Source: Methanomicrobiales archaeon
GTDB lineage: Archaea > Halobacteriota > Methanomicrobia > Methanomicrobiales > JACTUA01
Assembly: GCA_028678715.1 (NCBI GenBank)
Contig: JAJRCY010000014.1
Location: 1 to 11,234 of the forward strand
Length of the DNA: 11,234 nt
Reading direction: 5' to 3'
The notes beneath the pieces are model-generated. The model made no database searches. It was given only the letters and a program-made list of their open reading frames with translations, and was not told the DNA's origin. A program made the translations under genes and the position numbers. Every line of letters begins with the position of its first letter. Position 1 is the first letter of the stretch. Shown here one piece after another: positions 1 to 7,464 of this stretch.

Positions 1-18
1 CAAACGAGTGTGGTTGAG

Positions 19-3000
19 ATGAGACTCTCACGCCTGGGCTATCTACTTGTAGCCCTTGTCTTGTTCACCAGTGCCGCAACTGCTCTCCAGCTGGATATCC
101 AGGGCGAGAAAGACTGGCTGGTAGCCGGTTCAGACATCGGGCACCTGAGCATCCATATCCAGCCCGGGCAGGGAGAGTCCCCCCAGAGCCTGACACTCAC
201 CCCTCGGGACACGCAGTACTGCACCGTCGCTCCCTCTTCAGTACTTCTCACTTCGAACGATGCCCTGGTGGAAGTGAAGAGCGGGATTAGGAGCGGTGTC
301 TGTGATATCGATGTGAGAGTCTCGTATCAGAAGAATGGAAATCCCAGGGAGGAGACCCAGCTGTTCACGCAGAAGATCGACCACGCCGCCCCGATCAAGA
401 TGGTCTATTATTATACTCCGTCCGTCACTGTGGGTTCGTTCGTGCCAATCACCACCAAGATGACGGATGTCTATGGCAATTTGGTGGACAACCGGAATAA
501 GGCAGAAACCGTCACCTTTGACACCACGGGCATGTCAGGTTTCGTGGATGCGGATGCCGACGTGGACGGCACGACCCCCCTTCAGATAGAGCAACATAAG
601 GTAATCATGGTGGACGGGAGTGGCACCGCCAGCGTGGCTTTCTTTGTGGGCTCCGGCGGTGCCAATTACATCAGGATCACTCCCCCTGCAACCGTCACTC
701 CCCCGCCCCCGATCTTCACCATCACTGGCCGCTATGATGGCGAGCCTGCATCCATCAGCAGCGAGGTCTCCCCCGCTGCTGCCACACCTCCCTGGGTGTA
801 CGCCGATGGGACCTCCCGGTTCCGCATCACCTATTTCCTGACCGACACCCGCGGGTACCCCTGTGAGCTCCGTTACCTCGAGGTCCAGAGCCCGGCGGGA
901 ACCTTCCGCGTGCTCACCAATAATGAGGGGAAGGCTTCCTTCCTGTACCCTGCCTCCACAACCCCGGGGCTCCACACGCTGACCGTCACCGCCGTGGATA
1001 ATACGTCCGCCACCACCAAGAACGAGGTGGAGTTCATCTCGGGACGGCCCGTGAACCTGATGATGTCGGCCAATCCCATCTCCATGCCCAGCCTGGACGT
1101 GAAATCCACCCAGGTCTCGGAGATCAACGGCCGGATCAGCGACTTCAAGGGAAACCCCAGCGCCGGAGAGCAGGTGACCTTTGAGCTGATCTCAATTGCG
1201 GAAGACCCGGGCAACGTCACCCACCCATTCCTGACGAATGCACAGGGTACCAGGTTTGATCTCAACAAACCCTTCACGGTCACGACAAACAGCGAAGGGA
1301 CTGCGCTCGTATATTTCCACCCGGGAGGCTTCCAGACCGACAAGAAGGCCAGGCAGATCGACCCGATGGCCCCGGAGTATAACCCCGATGCCACCGGCAC
1401 CGCGGAGGTGAGGGGCACATGGAACGGGCAGAGCGAGGTGATCACTCTCACCTGGAAGAACACCCCCTACCTCTCGATCTCCACCGATGTCTCGCCCAAG
1501 GTACTGAAAGTCGGTGAAGAGGTGACCGTCACCATCCGGGTGGAGGGCAATGGCGCACTCCTCTCCGGGCTCCCGGTGGACGTGATCCTGGTCATCGATC
1601 GCTCGGGGAGCATGTGGTTCCCGGTCCCCGGTGACGCCGACAGGACGCAGCGACTGGAATTCGTGAAGAATGGGGCCAAGATATTCGTGGATTCCCTGGA
1701 TCCCGGCAAGGACCGGGTGGGAATCGTCACCTTCGAGACCCGGGGATCCCTGGAACAGCCGCTGACCTCGAACTTCGAAAGTGTAAAGGCCACAATCTCG
1801 GACCTGTCCATTCCGCCATTCAACCAGTTCATCCCGTACAAGGGGCCCTTGGGGGCATCCAACCTGAGGGACGGTCTTTACCAGGCGATCAAGGCCATTG
1901 AGAATGACGCAAAGGCCCAGTCTCCCGGCCGGGTGAAGGCCATCGTCCTCCTCTCTGACGGGGAGTTCAACTGGTACGGGACACCCCTTGCCCAGGGGAG
2001 GGGCTATGCCCTCACCACGAAGATCAACAAGTGTTACAACTATGAGGGTAATAACTGTCCGCAACCCACCTCGGTGACGGACATGATGTGGTGGCCCGGG
2101 CTGCTCATGCCCAATGACTATACCTACTACAACGACCTGGGCGGTCCCCTGTACTATACCGGTGACGGGTGCAAAGACCGCTTCGGAAAGGAGATCGGCG
2201 GCTCCTGCGGGGATCTCTGCTACCCGTCGTATACCTCCGGCGGAACCCGGTATACAGGGAACTGGTTCCCCGCGGGGGTCAACGTCTGGCAGACCACCCA
2301 CCAGGATCCCTGTCCGCTGAGCAACTTCCGGATTGAGATCTGCCCGGAGTCGCCGACGAGCCAGTGCCTCTTCACCAAGCAGAACATGTCGGTCTACGCA
2401 CGCAGCGTGAATGCCGAGATCTACAGCATCGGGTTCGCCGAGGACTTCAATACGCCACGCTACGTGCCCACCCGCCAGATCCTCACGGTCCTGTCCGAGG
2501 CCACCGGCGGCAAGTTCTACTCGGCGAAAACAGGGAAGGATCTCGAGGACGTCTACAAGAAGATCGGGAAGGAACTCATAAGGAGTGCCGGGCTCCAGAC
2601 AGAACTTTCACCGGACCGGTCCAACATCCGGATCGGAGGCGAGGTTCTCTCGGATGGCGTGTACCAGTACGTCTACCGGAAGGATAAGTCCACCACCATC
2701 CATTCCTGGAACTACACCTCCGATGGAAAGCCGAAGGATGTGATCCCTTTCCAAACCAAGGATCAGACCGATGACTGGAAGGCGAATAAGGTGAAATTCA
2801 CCATCGGCACCATGACCATCGGGCAGATCTGGGAGGCCCAGTACATCCTGAAGACCCTGAAGCCCGGGTGGGCCGAGGTCTTCGGGCCCGCCTCCTCCCT
2901 CACCTTCCGGACGCCGGAAGGGAAGTCCGAGACGGTGCCATTCCCGCAGCAGAACATCACGGTGAGGGGAAAGGACGAGCCGGTGGGGAATGCGTATCTG

Positions 3001-3363
3001 GACATCCTGAACGCGAGGGCGGAACAGGGTGGCAGCACCGTCACCACCGTACCTGAGTACACCACCTTCGATGTGGCCTGGGAGCTGGACTTCCAGGACG
3101 AAGACAATGGAAGGGCCCAGCAGTGGTATGAGATTACGAGCGACTCCGACCCCACATTTGGCGAGAAAACCCATCTGCATCCTACCGATGCAGGCCCCGC
3201 CGAGAACCCGCAACCCTACAGCCTGACGCAGAACGGCGGGCTCCCCGAGGGGACCTATACCATCACCATCTATGCCAGGGACGGGTCCAAGGCCTTTGAT
3301 GCCGAGCCCTTCCCATTAACCGTGGGCCATAAGGACGAGAAAGCCGTGATCATCCTGCGGTGA
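19..3363 (+). CDS. Secreted Ig-like / von Willebrand factor A domain protein with cysteine-rich insertion
   Basis: This is probably an exported or cell-surface adhesion-type protein. An ATG at 19 gives Met-Arg, a hydrophobic stretch (LLVALVLF) and a likely cleavage after TSAATA, a good signal peptide. A GTG at 10 is in frame, and the frame is still open at the window edge. Numbered from the GTG, residues 25-490 are beta-rich repeats resembling invasin/Big_1-type Ig-like domains. A VWA domain begins near 523: the MIDAS motif is D530-R-S532-G-S534, the second site reads GASNL with Ser in place of the usual Thr, and D650 lies in LLSDGE. About 130 residues with eight cysteines (C675 to C786) interrupt the VWA fold before it resumes at AEIYSIGFA (803-811). 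The rest, to 1117, is beta-rich. No C-terminal membrane segment or PGF-type sorting signal is seen, so any surface retention would be non-covalent or through partners. The ligand is unknown. Confidence 0.9.
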   Translation: MRLSRLGYLLVALVLFTSAATALQLDIQGEKDWLVAGSDIGHLSIHIQPGQGESPQSLTLTPRDTQYCTVAPSSVLLTSNDALVEVKSGIRSGVCDIDVRVSYQKNGNPREETQLFTQKIDHAAPIKMVYYYTPSVTVGSFVPITTKMTDVYGNLVDNRNKAETVTFDTTGMSGFVDADADVDGTTPLQIEQHKVIMVDGSGTASVAFFVGSGGANYIRITPPATVTPPPPIFTITGRYDGEPASISSEVSPAAATPPWVYADGTSRFRITYFLTDTRGYPCELRYLEVQSPAGTFRVLTNNEGKASFLYPASTTPGLHTLTVTAVDNTSATTKNEVEFISGRPVNLMMSANPISMPSLDVKSTQVSEINGRISDFKGNPSAGEQVTFELISIAEDPGNVTHPFLTNAQGTRFDLNKPFTVTTNSEGTALVYFHPGGFQTDKKARQIDPMAPEYNPDATGTAEVRGTWNGQSEVITLTWKNTPYLSISTDVSPKVLKVGEEVTVTIRVEGNGALLSGLPVDVILVIDRSGSMWFPVPGDADRTQRLEFVKNGAKIFVDSLDPGKDRVGIVTFETRGSLEQPLTSNFESVKATISDLSIPPFNQFIPYKGPLGASNLRDGLYQAIKAIENDAKAQSPGRVKAIVLLSDGEFNWYGTPLAQGRGYALTTKINKCYNYEGNNCPQPTSVTDMMWWPGLLMPNDYTYYNDLGGPLYYTGDGCKDRFGKEIGGSCGDLCYPSYTSGGTRYTGNWFPAGVNVWQTTHQDPCPLSNFRIEICPESPTSQCLFTKQNMSVYARSVNAEIYSIGFAEDFNTPRYVPTRQILTVLSEATGGKFYSAKTGKDLEDVYKKIGKELIRSAGLQTELSPDRSNIRIGGEVLSDGVYQYVYRKDKSTTIHSWNYTSDGKPKDVIPFQTKDQTDDWKANKVKFTIGTMTIGQIWEAQYILKTLKPGWAEVFGPASSLTFRTPEGKSETVPFPQQNITVRGKDEPVGNAYLDILNARAEQGGSTVTTVPEYTTFDVAWELDFQDEDNGRAQQWYEITSDSDPTFGEKTHLHPTDAGPAENPQPYSLTQNGGLPEGTYTITIYARDGSKAFDAEPFPLTVGHKDEKAVIILR

Positions 3364-3385
3364 TCCCCCCCTTCCCTTTTTTCTG
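3364..3385 (+). terminator. T-run terminator of the VWA protein gene
   Basis: A C/T-rich stretch directly after the stop codon ends in an uninterrupted run of six T (3377-3382). Archaeal RNA polymerase terminates at such oligo-T tracts without needing a hairpin. The next gene converges from the right, so a terminator is expected here. Confidence 0.55.
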
Positions 3386-3422
3386 TGCCGGGACGGTCCA
3401 GGGCCACTTCACGCGACCGCTG

Positions 3423-4076
3423 TCACTCCAGCAGCACCAGCCCCACGGTGTGGATATCCCCGTGCACGATCTTCCCGTACTCCAGGTCCTTGCAGGGGAT
3501 GGTGGTGAGGTCCCAGCCCACCTTCTTCGCCGTGGCAAAGACGTCCATCCCCGCCGCCTCCATCGAGGGGCGGACCAGGTCCTTGTGCCGGCAGAGGCGC
3601 CGCACGGATTCGTCCACGATCCCCTCCATCTCCTCGGCCACGCAGTGCTCGTGCTCGCAGAAGATGCAGGGGTACGCCCCGAACCCGAAGGCCTTGTAGA
3701 ACCCGTCGTAGAAGGCAGTCTTTTCCAGGAGGTGCGTGGTCGTGTGGCTCCAGAGGATCAGGTCCCGGAAGAACGGGTGGAAGTCCACGGGTATCTCCTC
3801 GGGTGTGAGATCCGGGTGGCCGGGGATACCATCGAAACGGATGAGAATCCCGGTTTCGTACTCCGCGACCATCCTCCGGGTCTCCTGCGGCGTGGGGGTA
3901 TACGGCGGGCAGGAGAGGTGCCTGCCATAGCCCTTGCACCCGAACCGGCACTTGAACCGGACCCATTCCGCCACAATAAGTTCCCTTGCCGGTATCCGTG
4001 CCACCACCGCACCCTTTTCTGCGGCGATCCGGGTCAGTTTCTCAATCTCCTCGTCCAGGGCAGGTCTCTTTGCCAT
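3423..4076 (-). CDS. DUF2284 family cysteine-rich metal-binding protein
   Basis: This is a 217-residue cytoplasmic protein of the DUF2284 type, predicted to bind metal or an Fe-S cluster; its reaction is unknown. The family signature is visible: C43-x3-C47 followed by GYGRHLSCPP (C56), then C137-x2-C140-x4-C145 and C162 further on, which is a ferredoxin-like grouping. C195 is an extra cysteine near the end. Length fits the family, and no signal peptide or membrane segment is seen. The ATG is preceded by GAGG at a suitable distance. The gene lies 100 bp downstream of ribL on the same strand and could be a distal operon member, although the gap contains CCCGGG-based inverted repeats and a TTTT on the minus strand that might separate the units. 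A redox or corrinoid-related role is sometimes suggested by context for this family, but nothing here settles it. Confidence 0.85.
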   Translation of the reverse strand: MAKRPALDEEIEKLTRIAAEKGAVVARIPARELIVAEWVRFKCRFGCKGYGRHLSCPPYTPTPQETRRMVAEYETGILIRFDGIPGHPDLTPEEIPVDFHPFFRDLILWSHTTTHLLEKTAFYDGFYKAFGFGAYPCIFCEHEHCVAEEMEGIVDESVRRLCRHKDLVRPSMEAAGMDVFATAKKVGWDLTTIPCKDLEYGKIVHGDIHTVGLVLLE

Positions 4077-4176
4077 ACGGCCTCATGAAGGGATGGCGCA
4101 CAAGCGAGAAAAGGGTTCCGGGCCCCACCTGCACCTGAAACAGGGATCCCCGGGAGTCCCGGGAGAGCCGGATTCC

Positions 4177-4602
4177 TCAGTCCCGGGCGCGCAACTCCAG
4201 GATCCGCTCGATGATCCGCCGGGAGCTGCAGATGGGATCGCCCCGGTACTCGCCGATCCGGACCACGCGAGCCCGGATCCCCCGCTCTGCGAGCGCCGCG
4301 GCAAGCCGGGACTCCTCGAAGTGCTGGTTGAATCCCAGCGTGAAGACCGCGGGGCGGATCCCTGCGAGAGGCAGGAACGTGTCCACCGGGCCCCCCAGCC
4401 GTGCATGGTCCACGATCCGCAGGGCCGCGATCACCCGCAGACGCTGGGCCTCGGGGATCACGGGCGGAGGCTTGTGACGGACATTGGCGTCCCGGGCCAC
4501 GATGACGTGGAGCTCGTCGCCCAGCTTCCGCGACTCCTCCAGGTAATAGATGTGCCCCGGGTGCAGGAGGTCAAAGGTACCCGTCGCCACCACCCGCTTC
4601 AC
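4177..4602 (-). CDS. ribL: Archaeal FAD synthase (FMN adenylyltransferase)
   Basis: RibL transfers AMP from ATP to FMN to make FAD in the cytoplasm, the last step of flavin cofactor synthesis in archaea. It is a nucleotidyltransferase of the cytidylyltransferase-like superfamily. Visible motifs are GTFDLLHPGH (residues 8-17, the nucleotide-binding HxGH), VIVARD (33-38), an LGFNQ segment (89-93) where relatives usually have LGYDQ, and a C-terminal SSRRII (126-131) matching the ISSR motif. At 141 residues it is close to the roughly 150 of Methanocaldococcus RibL. The GTG start is chosen because GGAGGTG sits 5 nt upstream and the homologous core starts here; a 15-residue extension is open but unlikely. 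The start overlaps the stop of the upstream JAMM gene as GTGA, so translation is probably coupled. Only one cysteine (C125) is present. Other nucleotidyltransferases such as glycerol-3-phosphate cytidylyltransferase are less likely. Confidence 0.85.
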   Translation of the reverse strand: MKRVVATGTFDLLHPGHIYYLEESRKLGDELHVIVARDANVRHKPPPVIPEAQRLRVIAALRIVDHARLGGPVDTFLPLAGIRPAVFTLGFNQHFEESRLAAALAERGIRARVVRIGEYRGDPICSSRRIIERILELRARD

Positions 4603-4976
4603 GGTACCACCTCCAGCGGAAAGGGATCCCCGTCTGCCGTGAAGCACCGCCAGCTCCTGCGATCGTAGGGCGGCCCCAGGATCAGGTGGTACCTCCCGAT
4701 GGAAGGAAAGAACCGGAGATCGGCAACGGAGGGTTCCAGCACCCCGTTGGGGTGGGAGTGGGCGGAACCGGCGATATGGGTATCCAGCGGCATCAGCTCG
4801 AAGTGGATCGAGGCGGATTCGGGGGTGCTCTCAAAGGGCAGGAAGGTGAACTCCCGGATCACCCCGTCCTCCTCGCGGAGGATCGCCACGAACTCCCTGC
4901 CGTGGGAAGAGTCCACCTCCTTCGCGGTGGCGAGGAGCCCCAGGAGGAGATCCTCCCCGATACCCCGGATCTTCAT
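4599..4976 (-). CDS. JAMM/MPN (Mov34/JAB1) metalloprotease-like protein
   Basis: This 125-residue protein consists of one MPN+/JAMM domain, a fold used by zinc isopeptidases that remove ubiquitin-like modifiers. From the ATG at 4976 the full catalytic set is visible: E28 in REFVAIL, then H73-S-H75-P with S83 and D86, i.e. H-x-H-x10-D with Ser three residues before the Asp. The enzyme should therefore be zinc-dependent and active. In archaea such proteins may act on SAMP-like (ubiquitin/MoaD-type) conjugates or on small metabolites; the substrate here is unknown. The in-frame GTG at 5036 would add 20 low-complexity residues and is rejected. The site before ATG 4976 is GGGGG with almost no spacer, so initiation may be weak. 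The gene overlaps ribL by 4 nt (GTGA) and is first of a probable two-gene operon. Confidence 0.8.
   Translation of the reverse strand: MKIRGIGEDLLLGLLATAKEVDSSHGREFVAILREEDGVIREFTFLPFESTPESASIHFELMPLDTHIAGSAHSHPNGVLEPSVADLRFFPSIGRYHLILGPPYDRRSWRCFTADGDPFPLEVVP
4607..4614 (-). promoter_or_regulatory. Strong ribosome binding site for ribL
   Basis: The minus strand reads GGAGGTGG just before the GTG start at 4602, an almost perfect match to the anti-Shine-Dalgarno sequence. It lies inside the end of the upstream JAMM gene, decides the ribL start, and fits translational coupling across the GTGA overlap. Confidence 0.75.
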
Positions 4977-4978
4977 CC

Positions 4979-4996
4979 CCCGGTTATTTGACCGGG
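4979..4996 (-). promoter_or_regulatory. Inverted repeat immediately upstream of the JAMM gene start
   Basis: CCCGGT (4979-4984) and ACCGGG (4991-4996) are perfect 6-nt arms around a 6-nt loop, ending two bases from the ATG at 4976. In the minus-strand mRNA this stem would include the G-run that serves as ribosome binding site and could limit initiation. A protein-binding operator is also possible. Confidence 0.35.
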
Positions 4997-5071
4997 AATG
5001 TGATGAAGGATTGCATCGGGGCGGGCACCACGTCACCTAGATCGGTACCCATCCAAGTGTACCTACAGGAT

Positions 5072-5123
5072 GGCGGGAGGGGGCTCTGCCCCCTCCCGGT
5101 CCCACCCCCGATGAGGATATCCC
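5072..5123 (+). repeat. Dispersed intergenic hairpin repeat, copy 1
   Basis: A 52-bp unit has its core at 5074-5098: a perfect 11-bp inverted repeat, CGGGAGGGGGC and its complement, with a TCT loop. After the stem come GTCCCACCCC and TGAGGATATCCC. A second copy lies in opposite orientation at 10209-10258. By eye the two share four blocks of 13, 7, 13 and 12 identical positions, separated by the 3-nt loop, one substitution and a short indel. No transposase or clear target duplication is seen. It resembles a REP- or MITE-like non-coding element. Confidence 0.75.
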
Positions 5124-5153
5124 CTTCTTCGGATTCCTCTTCTCCTGAGCACC

Positions 5154-5174
5154 TTTCTCCCGTGAAGGGAGAGA
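5154..5174. repeat. Small hairpin in the intergenic region
   Basis: TCTCCC and GGGAGA form a perfect 6-bp stem around the loop GTGAA, extended by a possible G-T and an A-T pair. No T-run follows on either strand, so a terminator role is not supported by sequence alone. Confidence 0.35.
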
Positions 5175-5209
5175 ATGTACCCAGAAACCGTGGATCATTC
5201 CATCTTCCC

Positions 5210-5246
5210 GGGGGGTCGCCCATGCGGAGGCGGGCGGGAGCCCCCC
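5210..5246. repeat. G/C-rich hairpin downstream of the dihydropteroate-synthase-like gene
   Basis: Six G (5210-5215) pair with six C (5241-5246), and inside them CGCCC (5217-5221) pairs with GGGCG (5232-5236), giving a two-tier stem of 11 pairs. It lies 90 nt past the stop of the minus-strand gene and may mark or protect its transcript 3' end. Its GGAGGCGGG segment recalls the flank of repeat copy 2, so it could be a decayed relative; that part is weak. Confidence 0.35.
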
Positions 5247-5335
5247 AGGAGCGTCATACCAGACGTATCTTTTTCAGGCCACCCGCGTCTCCACTATCTG
5301 AGGAGGGTAACGGAATAGTGTCTGCCCCTTCGGGA

Positions 5336-6757
5336 TCAGAACTCACCGTCCTGTTCGAAGGAACGTCCAAACCGTATGGCCAGGCCTGCCCGGTACAGCT
5401 CCATGCCCAGGTACGCGGCATGATCCAGCCGCGAGACCCTTCCTTCGACGATCAGGGTGTGCAGGATATCCTGCCACCGCTTCCCCCGGATGGCGGTGCC
5501 ATGGTGGACGGCCACGATCTCGTCTCCCTCGATGCCGATCCGGAAGTGCCCGCAGGAGTCGTACTCGATCTCCCGGGGCATGGGGATGGAGTGTTCCTCC
5601 CGCGTATACGAGAGCGGTGGTTCCCTGCGGCGGCGCTTCTCCTTCAGCACGAGAAGCGAGATCCCCAGGTCCTTGGGATACGGCCGGTCCCCGAGGAGCG
5701 CCATCATCTCCGTGGCCCGCCGCATCTCGCGGACGGACCCCTGCGTCTTGTCCGAATGCTCGCTTGTGAAGATCACCGCAGCCCCCGCTTCCCGGGCAAG
5801 GCCGGCCAGCACGGCATTGGCTCCGATGGAGTCGGCGTCCAGGAGCTCCACCGCGTTCCCTGCGCCGAAGAAGAGGGGTACCCCCAGATCCTTCGCCTCC
5901 CGGACCGCCGCGAGGGAGCCAAGCAGCCCTGACCCGATCGGCTGGAGCAGGGGGTCGGCGATCAGGCAGGAGATCCCGGCCGCCCGGGCTGCGGCCAGGT
6001 TCGCCCGAAGCCCCGCGGTGTCGGGGACCACCACGGCGGCGGCCCCGCAGGCTGCCACCTCAGCCCCCACGGCCGGGATGTTCCCCTCGTGGAGGGAGAG
6101 GACCAGGTCCGCCCGGAAGAGGGCAGCCCGGATCAGGGCGGGATCCTGGGTGTCCACCGAAAGTGGCCCTTCCAGGTTCTGGACCTGGCGGAAGCACCGG
6201 TCCACTTCCTCCGGCGTGGCATCGAACCCGAACCCCAGGTCCACGATGTCCGCCCCCCGGGAAAAGAAGTCCTCAACCCGGGCCCTCAGATCGGGTTCCC
6301 GGTGGGCATCCATGATCTCGGCCAGCACCTTGATCCGGGACCCGCCTCCGATCTTCACCCCCCGGAGCAGGAGGTCCGGCTCCGCGGCCTCCTCGCAGGC
6401 ACCCAGGCGCCAGGAGGCTTCCTCGGCCTTCCGGGCCGCGAGGAAGTCATCCGCCGGCACCGTCCGGGAGAGGGTCACGTCCGGAAGGAGCGGGAGCACC
6501 AGGGGCAGATCCGCGGCGTGGCGGGGGCCCCGGTACACGGGGATACCGGTCTCCCTCTCCACGGCATCAAAGGAGGCGGAGCACATACCCGAGACCAGCA
6601 CCAGGTCATAGGACCCCTTTCTCACCAGGGCGAGGAGCTGGTGGGGGGTGAGAAACGATGCGATCTCCCCGGTGACCACCACCTCCGCGTCGTGGCCTTC
6701 GGCGGCTTTTCGTACCGTTGGTGCGGTGGCGGTGCCGGTGGGGAGCAGGATTCGCAT
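5336..6757 (-). CDS. Dihydropteroate synthase-like protein (MJ0107 type, DUF6513-DHPS-DUF4346)
   Basis: This 473-residue cytoplasmic protein has three parts. The N-terminal 130 residues (MRILLPTGTATAPTVRKA, then VSGMCSASF) match the DUF6513-like domain. A TIM-barrel resembling pterin-binding/dihydropteroate synthase follows (about 135-370), with ADIVDLGFGFD, GPLSVDT and LPLFFGAGN segments. A C-terminal DUF4346 domain (about 390-473) ends in LGMELYRAGLAIRFGRSFEQD. Known for the family: it is common in methanogens and related archaea and has been discussed as a candidate for the pterin-coupling step of tetrahydromethanopterin synthesis, but the reaction is not firmly assigned, so no symbol is given. 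The ATG is preceded by GGGAG at a good distance. The gene starts 44 bp from the divergent PHP gene. Nothing is missing or broken. Confidence 0.85.
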   Translation of the reverse strand: MRILLPTGTATAPTVRKAAEGHDAEVVVTGEIASFLTPHQLLALVRKGSYDLVLVSGMCSASFDAVERETGIPVYRGPRHAADLPLVLPLLPDVTLSRTVPADDFLAARKAEEASWRLGACEEAAEPDLLLRGVKIGGGSRIKVLAEIMDAHREPDLRARVEDFFSRGADIVDLGFGFDATPEEVDRCFRQVQNLEGPLSVDTQDPALIRAALFRADLVLSLHEGNIPAVGAEVAACGAAAVVVPDTAGLRANLAAARAAGISCLIADPLLQPIGSGLLGSLAAVREAKDLGVPLFFGAGNAVELLDADSIGANAVLAGLAREAGAAVIFTSEHSDKTQGSVREMRRATEMMALLGDRPYPKDLGISLLVLKEKRRRREPPLSYTREEHSIPMPREIEYDSCGHFRIGIEGDEIVAVHHGTAIRGKRWQDILHTLIVEGRVSRLDHAAYLGMELYRAGLAIRFGRSFEQDGEF

Positions 6758-6801
6758 AGAGCTCCCTTAATATGCGGCAGAAGAAAAAATGATCTCACAT
6801 C
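6758..6801. promoter_or_regulatory. 44-bp divergent promoter region
   Basis: This short spacer separates the starts of the dihydropteroate-synthase-like gene (-) and the PHP gene (+). On the plus strand TTAATAT (6767-6773) is TATA-like and would place initiation around 6795-6800, giving the PHP gene a very short leader; no Shine-Dalgarno site precedes its ATG. The minus-strand gene does have GGGAG (about 6762-6766), so its promoter probably lies at the far side or inside the PHP gene. Confidence 0.45.
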
Positions 6802-7464
6802 ATGCTCCGCTGCGATCTGCACGTCCACACGGACGCATCCAGGGACGGCGAGAGCACCGTCGACGATATTTTGAGGCGCGCCGAGGCCTCCGGACTGGAT
6901 GCCATCGCCATCACGGACCACGATACGCTGGAAGGGGTGGCCCGGGCCCGGAGCACGGGGAGCCGGGTGCTGGTCATCCCCGGTATCGAGATCTCCACCC
7001 GGCATGGTCACCTGATCGCCCTCGGGATCACGAGGCCCATCCCGCCCGGGCTGGACGTCATGGAGACGATCGCCCTTGCCCGGGATCAGGGGGCGGTAAC
7101 CATCCTGCCCCACCCCTACCATATGTGGCGCCACGGGGCGGCCAGGCGGGCGCGGAAGTGCCCGCAGGCCGTGGATGCCATCGAGGTCTTCAACAGCCGC
7201 TACATCGTGGGGTCCGCCAACCGGAAGGCAGCGAGGGTGGCCCGGAAGTTCCGGAAGTCCTGTGTCGGCGGGAGCGATGCCCACAACGCCCGGTTTGTCG
7301 GATTCGGGTACACGCTTGTCGCCGCCGAGCTCACGGTACCGTCCATCCTTACCGCCATCCGTGAGGGCCGGACCGCGGCCGGGGGGAGGATGACTCCGCT
7401 CCGGACCTATTCGCGCCAGACGATCCGGAGCGCCTGGAAGAGGGTGAGGCGGCGCATCCGGTGA
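6802..7464 (+). CDS. PHP-domain metal-dependent phosphoesterase
   Basis: This 220-residue protein carries a complete PHP (polymerase and histidinol phosphatase) metal site: D5-L-H7-V-H9-T, T38-D39-H40-D41, E63 in PGIEIST, H68-G-H70, H104 in LPHPYH, and D159-A-H161 in GGSDAHN. Members cleave phosphate mono- or diesters with three divalent metals; relatives in bacteria include the RnaAM/YciV-type nucleases and nucleotide phosphatases, so a nucleic-acid or nucleotide substrate is possible but unproven. The strongly basic tail (AWKRVRRRIR) is compatible with RNA or membrane contact. No Shine-Dalgarno site precedes the ATG, consistent with a nearly leaderless mRNA. Its stop overlaps the start of truA (TGATG), implying coupled translation. 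A histidinol phosphatase role is unlikely without other his genes nearby. Confidence 0.87.
   Translation: MLRCDLHVHTDASRDGESTVDDILRRAEASGLDAIAITDHDTLEGVARARSTGSRVLVIPGIEISTRHGHLIALGITRPIPPGLDVMETIALARDQGAVTILPHPYHMWRHGAARRARKCPQAVDAIEVFNSRYIVGSANRKAARVARKFRKSCVGGSDAHNARFVGFGYTLVAAELTVPSILTAIREGRTAAGGRMTPLRTYSRQTIRSAWKRVRRRIR

Larger units (their letters stand above)
4977..5335. other. 359-bp intergenic region with hairpins and a dispersed repeat
   Basis: No convincing gene is seen on either strand; the open frames crossing it lack a start context and recognisable motifs. It contains, left to right, an inverted repeat at the JAMM start (4979-4996), a dispersed hairpin repeat (5072-5123), a small hairpin (5154-5174) and a G/C-rich hairpin (5210-5246). 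For minus-strand transcription this is the 3' region of the dihydropteroate-synthase-like gene and the 5' region of the JAMM-ribL pair. It probably holds a transcript end and a promoter, but no clear TATA box is visible. Confidence 0.6.

Noticed and set aside
535..975. Long open frames on the strand opposite the VWA protein gene, including one of about 370 residues at 1192-2301
   Set aside because: They are shadows of a GC-rich gene: Gly-, Pro- and Arg-rich translations without motifs, and the sense frame has clear domains.
4977..5036. Longer form of the JAMM protein starting at GTG 5036
   Set aside because: The 20 added residues are unrelated to the MPN fold and the frame crosses the inverted repeat; ATG 4976 fits the domain start.
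5072..5123. CRISPR repeat
   Set aside because: Only two copies, in opposite orientation, 5 kb apart, with no spacer spacing and no cas genes.
5291..5319. CACTAT...ATAGTG inverted repeat as terminator of the dihydropteroate-synthase-like gene
   Set aside because: Arms of 6 bp with a 17-nt loop and no T-run on the minus strand; within chance for this length.
4988..5932. Plus-strand open frame across the intergenic region and into the dihydropteroate-synthase-like gene
   Set aside because: It opposes a well-supported gene, its translation is low-complexity, and it runs through the hairpin repeat.
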